Assembly (NCBI GenBank): GCA_002364555.1 | Contig: DEYM01000106.1 | Coordinates: forward strand, 17,180-61,514 | Source: Phycisphaerales bacterium UBA3158 | Lineage (GTDB): Bacteria; Planctomycetota; Phycisphaerae; Phycisphaerales; SM1A02 | Direction of reading: 5' to 3' | Length of the DNA stretch: 44,335 nucleotides | Shown: positions 31,499 through 39,800 of the stretch, piece after piece | Layout of the letters: each line of letters opens with the position of its first letter | Position numbering within the stretch: the first letter of the stretch is position 1 | Program-made: the position numbers and the translations under genes | The notes under the pieces: generated by a model | What the model was told of the DNA's origin: nothing | The model's input: only the letters and a program-made list of their open reading frames with translations | The model's database searches: none

Positions 31499-31816
31499 CT
31501 ACGAGAGATATCGCAGGCCGACATGCCACGTGCCATCCACGGGTCTAGACCAGGCAACGACAAGAGACGAATGTCTATGTCCCTTTGCGGGAATCCGACC
31601 CAGGACCATCCCCGTCATCCCTTCGATGAGCGGAACGGTACTGGTGATCAGGCAACCTCCCTGACTCTCGTTGACAACGCCGTAGCGTGCGCCCTGATCG
31701 GGTGCGTGGTGCCAGGCTATGAGCACCTCTCGGTCTGTCTTGGTTCGTGATTCGGTACGTCTGTTATCCAGACCGGAGTTCTGGCAGGATCTGGACATTG
31801 ATTGGTCATGAAGCAT
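31499..31816 (-). CDS. Small PilZ-like domain protein
   Basis: This protein of about 105 residues reads antiparallel to its neighbours in a gap that otherwise has no gene. After a short variable N-terminus it has 'DREVLIAWHH', 'GVVNESQGGCLI' (matching the PilZ D/N-x-S-x-G-G block) and a closing 'WHVGLRYL' strand, as in PilZ V-G-x-x-F/Y. The canonical R-x3-R c-di-GMP-binding motif is not clear, so c-di-GMP binding is uncertain. Start at 31816 is a guess; ATG at 31798 is possible. It converges on the sigma factor gene. Confidence 0.5.
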   Translation of the reverse strand: MLHDQSMSRSCQNSGLDNRRTESRTKTDREVLIAWHHAPDQGARYGVVNESQGGCLITSTVPLIEGMTGMVLGRIPAKGHRHSSLVVAWSRPVDGTWHVGLRYLS

Positions 31817-31926
31817 GAGCCCAACGTCCAATTGAAGTTGGATCAAGTCAATTCGTCAGATCGGATTTGGCGATCGGCATGCATGAAGACGCCGATTATT
31901 CCGGCCATTCGGACTGTTCAGATGGA

Positions 31927-32886
31927 CTAGAGGCGATTGTCACGTGCCTTGGAAAGCAGTGATTTCATCGTTCCCGCAGTGTGCTCGTCAGCGGGTGAGA
32001 GCTTCCTGGCCTGTTCTTCGGCGTGATAGGAGCTGCGTACCAGCGGGCCGGATTCAACAACCTTGAATCCCATATCAAGTCCCTGCTCGCGGTAGGTCTC
32101 GAATTGATCCGGATGAACCCAGCGATCGATTGGCAGGTGATTCCGAGTTGGTTGCAGATATTGACCAATGGTCACGATGTCGGCGTCGGCGATCTGTCGG
32201 ATGTCGGATAGCACGGTTTCGATCTCATCGTCTCTTTCACCGATTCCGACCATGATGCTGGTCTTGGACACGAGCCCGGCATCGCTTATCCGGCGAAGTA
32301 CCTGCAGAGAGCGGTCGTAGTCGGCCTGTGGCCTGACCGCGGGATGCATTCGCTTGACCGTTTCCATGTTGTGCGACAGGATCTCGGGCCTGGATCTGAT
32401 CACGACATCCAGATCCTGCTTTGATCCCTTGAAATCACCAACAAGTGCTTCAACGGAGAGATCAGGGCAGGATTCATGGACTCTTTCGATGGTTTCGGCC
32501 CAGATCGCGGCACCTCCATCGCTGAGATCGTCACGATCGACGGATGTGATGACGACATGATTCAGATCGACTCTGCTGAGTAGTTCCGCAACTCGACGAG
32601 GCTCATCGGTATCGACCTGGGGAGGCCTGCCTGTCTTGACGTTGCAGAACCCGCAGGATCTCGTGCATGTATCGCCCAGAATCATGATCGTGGCGGTACC
32701 TCGACTCCAGCACTCACCGATATTGGGGCATGAGGCTTCCTGGCAAACGGTATGGAGGCCATGAGCGTCGATCAATTCCTTGGTTTTTCTAAAGGCTTCT
32801 CCACCAGGGGCTTGCGCTCTAATCCAGGCAGGCTTGCGGCCGACAGCCATTTGGTATGGAGTCTCAGAGGCGTTGTTGAGCACCAT
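31927..32886 (-). CDS. lipA: Lipoyl synthase (radical SAM)
   Basis: This 319-residue enzyme inserts two sulfurs into protein-bound octanoyl groups to give lipoyl cofactors of 2-oxoacid dehydrogenases and GcvH. The auxiliary cluster Cys are C48, C53 and C59 (C-x4-C-x5-C in 'CQEASCPNIGEC'). The radical-SAM Cys are C74, C78 and C81 (C-x3-C-x2-C in 'CTRSCGFC'). 'HNMETVKRMHPAVRPQADY', 'KTSIMVGIGERDDEI' and 'SGPLVRSSYHAEEQ' complete the family pattern. The start could be 32886 or the frame's first ATG at 32991; the N-terminus varies in this family. No lipB or lplA lies beside it. Confidence 0.95.
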   Translation of the reverse strand: MVLNNASETPYQMAVGRKPAWIRAQAPGGEAFRKTKELIDAHGLHTVCQEASCPNIGECWSRGTATIMILGDTCTRSCGFCNVKTGRPPQVDTDEPRRVAELLSRVDLNHVVITSVDRDDLSDGGAAIWAETIERVHESCPDLSVEALVGDFKGSKQDLDVVIRSRPEILSHNMETVKRMHPAVRPQADYDRSLQVLRRISDAGLVSKTSIMVGIGERDDEIETVLSDIRQIADADIVTIGQYLQPTRNHLPIDRWVHPDQFETYREQGLDMGFKVVESGPLVRSSYHAEEQARKLSPADEHTAGTMKSLLSKARDNRL

Positions 32887-33215
32887 TCCAGTGAGGCTTA
32901 CCTGTTGCTCACCAACATGTTGGCGAGCAGTGTCGCCACCAAGGGGTCTTGGGTGGCGTGGTTTTCTTTGGTCTGAGCAGGCAGGTGGCATCCCTAGAGT
33001 TTATCGCGGACGAGCCTCGGAGAGAAGCTTTTGAATTCATCCCTTTATGAGGTTTCATTATCAACTCCATATAAGGATCGCGTCGATGAATAAAGCCGAG
33101 AACAGGCCCTCAGGACCTGCGTAGAGTACATTTAGCATTCATCTCGATTCAATTCGGGCATGGGTAAGAGATTTGGTGCATCGTAGTTATGGCCAACGGG
33201 CTTCAGGAAGGAAGA
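32887..33215. other. Gene-free stretch upstream of the exopolysaccharide operon
   Basis: These roughly 330 nt must hold the divergent promoters of lipA and of the EPS/exosortase operon. I see an AT-rich patch around 33040-33075 with a possible -10 (TATAAG) but no well-spaced -35. There is no -24/-12 site, no strong hairpin and no credible small gene. Confidence 0.4.
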
Positions 33216-34796
33216 ATGTCAGTGCCGCGTCACAGATACGGTAGCCTCAGGACCGACAGATTCAGGGTGTTTTCCATTCTTGGGATACTCGGATTTGTGT
33301 TGCTGTCTGCTGGCTGTGAAGTGAACTCATTCTTCGATCCATCCGTTACTGGACGGTTTGCCACGGCTCCGACGACGATGCCGATCCTCACTCGAATCGA
33401 CGCCATCGAGCCGGGTACTGATCTCTGGGGCCAGACAACGAGTGTCATGCCAGAGGATCTCGTCCCAAGCGATCTGTCCTATCGAGTGACTCCCGGTGAC
33501 ACTATCCAGGTTGAGATCTACGAGCTCTATCAGCGTGGCGCCTTCTTTCCGTTCAGTCGAAGAGTGGATCCTTCCGGCAACATCAATATTCCGGAAGTGG
33601 GCCCGGTGCGAGCAGCTGGACGAACGTCGCATGGACTGCGTGATGAAATAGTCAGGGCGCTCAAGTCAAGTGGAAAGGGCCCCATCGATCCAACGGTATC
33701 AGTCGACATCACCCAGGGTGGTGCCTTTACCTACACGATGTACGGGCATATCTCGAGTCCGGGAAGGTTCACCCTTCAGGATCCGGATCTGCGACTGCTC
33801 GATGCCTTGGCGATGGCTGGTGGTCCACCCTTGAGTACGGACAAGATCTATCTCGTTCGCCAAGTCAATCTCTCGGATGAATTCAAGCCTCATTATGAAA
33901 TCAGCGGTGACACGTCGGGTGGTGCGTCTGTGACAACAGGCTCCTCCAGCTCATCGACTGTTGATTCGAGTTCAACCAGTTCCTCCACATCCCAGCCGGC
34001 GGCTGTTGATATCGAGCAGCTGATCAACCAGTTGAACAACAACAGGACCTCAACTCCAGCTGCCTGGATGCCTCAGGATGAGCCCATTGTCGATATCGAT
34101 GATGTCCTGTCTCCCGGAGTTCAGCGGCCCCAGGCAGTGGATGTCGACGACATCAACGAGGGCTCAAGTTCCATGCCCTCCAGCGACAATGCCTACGTGT
34201 ACGTCCCTGAACGCAAGGAATGGGTCCGGGTCAAGAGCTCCGATCCAAAGGTGGCCAAGATGGCCAAGGCGGAAGATTCGTCCGTCGTCCAGGATCTCGT
34301 TCTGGAACGGGTCATCGAGATCCCCTACAAGCGTCTGAGTCATGGTGACAACAGCTACAACGTCGTCATCAGGCCCGGGGATCAGATCTTCGTCGATGGT
34401 CCGCCGGTTGGAATCGTCTACATCGATGGGCAGATTCTTCGTCCAGGTGTCTACAACCTTCCGACAACGGACGAACTGACACTGAGCAGGCTCATCGCGG
34501 CCGCTGGCGGTCTCAGTTCCCTCGCCATACCTGAAAGAGTCGATCTGATTCGGGAAGTGGGCGAACATCGAGAGGCGACGATCCGTCTCAATCTGGCAGC
34601 GATTCGTCGAAGGACCGAGCCGGATATCTACTTGAAGCCGAATGATCACATAATCATTGGAACAAACTTCTTGGCCTATCCCCTGGCGATCGTTCGCAAT
34701 GGGCTTAGAGCCAACTATGGATTCGCATTTCTACTGGACAGGAACTTCGGTAACGATGTATTCGGTGCACCACCTTCCAACATCGGCAACAACTAG
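33216..34796 (+). CDS. Polysaccharide export outer-membrane lipoprotein (Wza-like, SLBB domains)
   Basis: This 526-residue protein has a lipoprotein signal with lipobox 'LLSAGC' near residue 34. A polysaccharide-export domain follows ('YRVTPGDTIQVEIYEL ... PSGNINIPEVGPVRAAGRT'), then a first SLBB-type module ('YGHISSPGRFTLQDPDLRLLDALAMAGG'). A long insertion at about 229-380 is rich in Ser, Thr, Asp and Pro. A second SLBB module follows ('YIDGQILRPGVYNLPTTDELTLSRLIAAAGG'). It probably forms the outer-membrane channel through which the polymer leaves the cell. The ATG at 33216 follows AGGAAGG; the ATG at 33189 lacks a ribosome site. First gene of the EPS operon, 82 nt before the exosortase. 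Confidence 0.9.
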   Translation: MSVPRHRYGSLRTDRFRVFSILGILGFVLLSAGCEVNSFFDPSVTGRFATAPTTMPILTRIDAIEPGTDLWGQTTSVMPEDLVPSDLSYRVTPGDTIQVEIYELYQRGAFFPFSRRVDPSGNINIPEVGPVRAAGRTSHGLRDEIVRALKSSGKGPIDPTVSVDITQGGAFTYTMYGHISSPGRFTLQDPDLRLLDALAMAGGPPLSTDKIYLVRQVNLSDEFKPHYEISGDTSGGASVTTGSSSSSTVDSSSTSSSTSQPAAVDIEQLINQLNNNRTSTPAAWMPQDEPIVDIDDVLSPGVQRPQAVDVDDINEGSSSMPSSDNAYVYVPERKEWVRVKSSDPKVAKMAKAEDSSVVQDLVLERVIEIPYKRLSHGDNSYNVVIRPGDQIFVDGPPVGIVYIDGQILRPGVYNLPTTDELTLSRLIAAAGGLSSLAIPERVDLIREVGEHREATIRLNLAAIRRRTEPDIYLKPNDHIIIGTNFLAYPLAIVRNGLRANYGFAFLLDRNFGNDVFGAPPSNIGNN

Positions 34797-34878
34797 CATT
34801 GTCTGATGCCATTCCGATCCTGTTCGAACTTGATCGGTATTCGAAGTTCTGTTCAGCATCTTCTGTCGTGATCTGGAC

Positions 34879-36777
34879 ATGAGCACTCAACAACCTTCAC
34901 ATCCATCGACCTTGAACGAGCAGCCTTCAATGGCCGGGGTTGATCCATGGCTTGGCGGTGCATTGGTCGCGTTGTCGGCTGTATTCATATGGATTTTCTG
35001 GTCCTTCCTGCAAAGGCAGTTCCACTGGGCCATTCAGGAACAGGCGGATTGGGGTCATACGCTCGTAATCCCCTTCATCTCATGCTGGTTCGTCTATCTG
35101 AACAGACAACGTGTCTTTGCGGAGCCGTTCTCGATTGCCTGGTCGGGCTTCGCGTTGATCCTTCTGGGTGTGATCGTCTACAGCATGAGCGCGTTGGGGC
35201 CCATTGTTCTTCGCCACCACAACATCATGGGATTTGGCGTCGGGCTGAGCATCTTCGGGATCATCCTCTTCTTCTGTGGATGGAAGGCGATGCGATGGCT
35301 GTGGTTCCCTACGCTCTATCTCATCATCTTCGGGCAGACAGTCTCCGATCGTCTCCTGGAAATCGTCACGTATCAGCTTCAGGACATTGCCGCAGTGGGT
35401 TCGTTCTACGGCTTGTCATTGATTGGATTCGACGTTGAAAGATCGGGTAACACGCTCCAGCTGTTCCATCAGGGAGAAATGGTGCCCGTCAACATCGCCG
35501 AGGCTTGTTCGGGCATGCGAATGCTTGTCGCCTTTCTGGCCCTGGGTGTTGCGATCGCCTATGCGGGTTTCCCATTCAAGACGCGGTATCCATTCCTGAC
35601 TCTATGGATCATGTTCAAGCGGTTGTTCAGTAAAAGAGCCATGGGGCCCAGTCTCAAGGGGAGAGGATGGATGGTCGTCTGGACCATCGTCCAACGCGTT
35701 CTTCTGGTGTTGCTGGCTTTTCCGACGGCGGTCTTCGTCAATATTCTCCGGGTCATGACGCTGGGTATCCTGGCAACCCAGGACAGCGCGTTCGCGGCAG
35801 GTGATTTTCACACCATGGTCGGCTTGTTGTGGCTCGTGCCCGCATTCCTCATCTACATGGGTATCGTCTGGCTGCTGAAACAACTGATCGTCGATGATGA
35901 GATCTCGTCGAGAGCAGGCACTGAAGATGAGGCGCGTGTGGATGTCCGATTCGCCTCCAACACCCGAATCGCCTTCTTGACAGCGATCATTCTGCTTGTC
36001 GGTGGAGGGCTGTCCATACAGCTGGCGGCGAAATCATTGGGTGTCTATCTCGAGAAGGAGCCAGTCGCCCCTCGACACGCGCTCGATACGATCCCCTACA
36101 AGGTGGGTCCATGGATCTCTTCTCGGGAGTCCGAGTATCGAATGGACGACGCGGGGGTTGAGCAGCTTGGAACACAGCGATACCTGACCAGGCAGTATTT
36201 CAACACCGATAGTCCCGGCGAGCCTCCCATGCAGCTTCACGTGGCGTATTACACGGGCCATATCGACACGATCCCCCATGTACCCGATCGATGTCTCGTG
36301 GCGGGTGGCCTCACTCAGGAGCAGGCAGAGCCGATCAATTACGATCTGGAAATAGACGAGTCCGGCTGGATCGTCGACCCGGACCATGAACTCGACGGAG
36401 AGTCGTACAGGATGGTCACTCTTGAACGGGAGGGCGATCTGGAAGAAGTCATTCGATTGCCGATCGGTGATTTCAAGCTTCGCACGACCAGGTTCGGGAG
36501 TCCTGCAAATCCGGATCTTTCCGTATTCGCAGGTTATTTCTTCATCGCCAATGGCCGATTGACACCTGATCCCTGGGGAGTCAAGTTGCTGGCATTCAAG
36601 CCAGAGGACAAGAAGGCCTATTTTTGCAAGGTCCAGCTCACGACAGCCTGGGAAGAGCCCCTGAGCACAGAGAGATTCCTTGAACTGTCCAACTCCTTCA
36701 TGGAACCTATGATTCCCGAGATAGCCCGGTGTCTTCCCGACTGGGTGGACGTGTCCGCCGATACCGATACGCAATAG
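34879..36777 (+). CDS. Exosortase fused to an EpsI-like domain
   Basis: This 632-residue protein has an exosortase part (about 1-350) with about eight TM helices and the catalytic triad: Cys210 in 'EACSGMRML', Arg291 in 'NILRV' and His311 in 'DFHTMVG'. It cleaves C-terminal PEP-CTERM-like sorting tails after export. The C-terminal part (about 360-632) is the EpsI/DUF3485-type domain, starting with a TM helix, with 'GPWISSRESEYRMDDAG' and 'YTGHIDTIPHVPDRCLVAGG'. Unusual: about 40 extra residues with many basic ones sit between the Cys helix and the Arg helix ('FKRLFSKRAMGPSLKGRG'). No PEP-CTERM substrate is in the window. It lies between the export lipoprotein and the TPR gene, as in EPS-linked exosortase loci. 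Confidence 0.92.
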   Translation: MSTQQPSHPSTLNEQPSMAGVDPWLGGALVALSAVFIWIFWSFLQRQFHWAIQEQADWGHTLVIPFISCWFVYLNRQRVFAEPFSIAWSGFALILLGVIVYSMSALGPIVLRHHNIMGFGVGLSIFGIILFFCGWKAMRWLWFPTLYLIIFGQTVSDRLLEIVTYQLQDIAAVGSFYGLSLIGFDVERSGNTLQLFHQGEMVPVNIAEACSGMRMLVAFLALGVAIAYAGFPFKTRYPFLTLWIMFKRLFSKRAMGPSLKGRGWMVVWTIVQRVLLVLLAFPTAVFVNILRVMTLGILATQDSAFAAGDFHTMVGLLWLVPAFLIYMGIVWLLKQLIVDDEISSRAGTEDEARVDVRFASNTRIAFLTAIILLVGGGLSIQLAAKSLGVYLEKEPVAPRHALDTIPYKVGPWISSRESEYRMDDAGVEQLGTQRYLTRQYFNTDSPGEPPMQLHVAYYTGHIDTIPHVPDRCLVAGGLTQEQAEPINYDLEIDESGWIVDPDHELDGESYRMVTLEREGDLEEVIRLPIGDFKLRTTRFGSPANPDLSVFAGYFFIANGRLTPDPWGVKLLAFKPEDKKAYFCKVQLTTAWEEPLSTERFLELSNSFMEPMIPEIARCLPDWVDVSADTDTQ

Positions 36778-36807
36778 CACTCAGCATGTACTGCAGGAAA
36801 AGCAACA

Positions 36808-39800
36808 ATGCCTAAGAACAAGAAGAAGAAGACATCACGCGTCAACTATCGAATGCTGACCATCATCGGTTTGCTGATCGTGATGGGTCTGGGAATCATC
36901 GGGGGGCTGCTCTTCCTGAGATTGAAAGGCAATGTGGATCGCAATCTTCGTACCGCAAACGAATACTACGAAGCGGGTGATCTGAAGAAGGCCGGCAGCT
37001 ATTTCGGTCGTGTTCTCAAGAAGCAGCCCGGAAACATCGAGGCCACGAACAAGCTGTTGGATGTATGGGCTCAGCGCTACCCTGAAACGCCGCAGCAGGC
37101 CTCGGAGATGTATCAGCAATATCTGCAGCTTCTCCAGCAGGCCTCGCTCCATGCGCCGCTAGGTGAAGAGGAGTCGAAGGCATCACGCGTTCTCGAGGAG
37201 CATTACCGTGCAGCCTTGCTGACGGGCGATCGGGTCTTCTGGACTCTCTTGCGCCAGGTCGCCACCAATACCATCGATCGTCTGCCCGAGAACACGGATA
37301 TCGTCGCCAGGGCCTACTACCTGAGAGGGGCGTGCGATCTCCTCTTGGAGGACGAGAAGCTGACCGACAACATCGACGGCATGGGAAACATTCGTTTTCC
37401 GGGTGAAGCGGATCTTGAGAAGCATCTTGAACTCGTTCCGGACAGTGATATCGGTCTGGCCAAACTGGCGTTCGGTCGAATGGCGGTAGCTCGGCGACTC
37501 GGGCTTGAAAGCCGCTACGCCCAAGAGGAACGTAATCTGGTCCTGGCCAAGGAAACCTTCAAGAAGGCGGTCGAGACCAATCCACAGGGTGTCTACACGG
37601 TCCTGGAAATGCTTCGGGACGCCTACGTCGACCAGCTCTGGCACATCGGCAAGAACATTCGAGAGCCCGGATCCATATCCGTCGAGAAAATTCAGGAGAC
37701 TCGCGATCGAGTCGAGGATTCTCTGGCTACCGCGGAGTTGATCGTTTCATCCCGCGCCATCGATAATGAATCCGCGATCATGGATATCGTTCGGTATCTC
37801 AGGCTTGCCGATGGATTCGAGGGCGAGAACAGATCGGCGAAGATTCTCGAGGCGGCCATCGAGGTCAATCCGGAGAATGATCGTTTCCGATACAACCTGG
37901 CAAAGAGCCAGTTCGCCGAGGGTGAATACGAGGCTGCATTGGCCACCGCCATTGAGATGATCGAGATGGAACCCAAGCCCATCTCCCTCGAGGCCCGCAC
38001 CCAATGGGGCTACAAGAAGATGGCCGCCAAGCTCGCATTCGATACCCAACATGCGTTGTTCGTCATGCAGTCCGATGCAGATCGGTCCGAGGAATACGCT
38101 CAACTGGTCATCTACAGGGACACGCTCCGCGATCTGGTCGCCGGGGAAGATGACAATGTGATGCTGCTTGAAGCGGACGCCAAGATCGCGATGGCAGATC
38201 GGGAGTATGCACAGGCTGCGGGGCTTTTCGAGAAGGTCATCGCCCAAGGATCGCCTTCAGCAAGAACATTGCGGCTCGCAGCCGGTGCATTGGAGCAGAA
38301 CGGCCAGAACGGTCTTGCGGAGCAACGGCTGAAAGAGTCCATAACGGCCTACCCCAGTGATCTTCGAAACCATCTCCAGCTGGCGGAACTCTACGGGCGA
38401 CTGCAGGAACCAGGCAAGGGCGCCGCGATATTCCGACAGCTGCCTCCAGCCGTCATAGAACGAAATCAGATTCTGGCTCAGGCATTCGAATCACTGAAAG
38501 TGATGGAGATGAGTGGTCAGGGGATACCGGAGAACATCTCGGATCCGGTACTTCTGGCACTTGCTCAGGCGGATCAGGCGATCGATGACGGGGACACCAC
38601 TGCCGCTCAGCAGATCCTGTTGAATCAGCTGGCCAATGGCAACGAGGACATCCGGATCCTGGTGGGATTGGCTCATGCCTATTCCATCGGTGGAGATGCC
38701 GACAAGTCCCAGCTCTACATTGACAAGGCTTCCAAGCTACAACCCAACAATGAACGTCTCAAGCTTCTTCGTGTCAGGTACGGGGATCCGGTCGAAGGTG
38801 TCAAGATCTATTGCAAGGACCGGTATAAGGATCCGCTGGAATGCGATGCGATGATCTACGAGAATCTGAGAAATCTCGCGAAGGTCAGGGAGCAGCTTGC
38901 GAAATCCACAAAGGAAGCCGGGAACTTCGACCGCAGTGAGCTGCATCTGAAGGTCGCCGCGGCGGCTCGAGAGGCAATGCCGGAATACCGTGCAGCTGCG
39001 GATTCCGCGGTGAACACTGTCGCCGGTGCCTACATAGGTCGATTCGAGGAATACCTCAATGAAGGTGATTTCCAGAAGGCCAGGGACATGCTTCCGAAGG
39101 CTCGAGAGCTGAACTTCGACAAGGTTGAAGGCAATCTCGCCGAAGCCAGGCTCGAACTGGCCATAGCGGCCAGCAAGCTCGACTTGGAAGAGGACGCCTC
39201 GGAATCCATTGCCAGGGGTATCAGTGCCGCACAAAGGGCGACAGAACTCGCGAGCTGGTCTGATCTTGCGTGGCGAACACTTGCCTGGGGATATGAACTC
39301 AGTTCCGACATGGCCAATGCGGAGCGTGCCTACGAGGAATCATTCCGTCTGAATCCGACCAGTGCAGCGACCTTGCAGAAGTATGTGATGCTCCTGCTCA
39401 GGCCCGATGGCAATTCAGCGAGAGCGTTGGCTGTTCTGAGGGAGTCTTCACAGAAGTTCAGCAATGATGACAAGATCACGAATCTGTGGTTGGAGGCCGA
39501 GGCCAGGTTCGGTGATCCGGGAATAGTCTTCAATCGAAGAACCGCTAAATGGAAGCAGAAGCCGGAAGACCGGGACAACGCCATCCGTCTGGCGGCACTG
39601 CTGGCGATGCTTGAGCCGACCCACGAGATGTTCCTGGATGAAAACGGCAAACGCTTGATTGCCGCTCGCGAGTGGTTGGGATTGTCGGCCACTCGGCAGG
39701 CTGAAATGCTTGGCCAGCTCCAGTTGCAGTGGGATCAGATCATGGATGAGATCCTGAGCGGCATCGAGACCAGCGATGACGAGGATTTCTATCAGGCCAT

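Noticed and set aside
31873..31900. ATCGGC/GCCGAT dyad followed by TATT as a terminator for the sigma factor gene
   Set aside because: It has only 6 bp, a 12-nt loop and lies about 390 nt after the stop with an opposite-strand gene in between; too weak to list.
33930..34000. Ser-rich run in the export lipoprotein as a phase-variable repeat tract
   Set aside because: The serine codons are mixed (tcc, agc, tca, agt), so there is no uniform DNA repeat that could slip.
36034..36780. A 248-residue minus-strand open frame opposite the EpsI part of the exosortase gene
   Set aside because: It is a shadow of a well-supported gene, with no recognisable domain and no ribosome site; many long antisense frames here reflect the GC-rich codon use.
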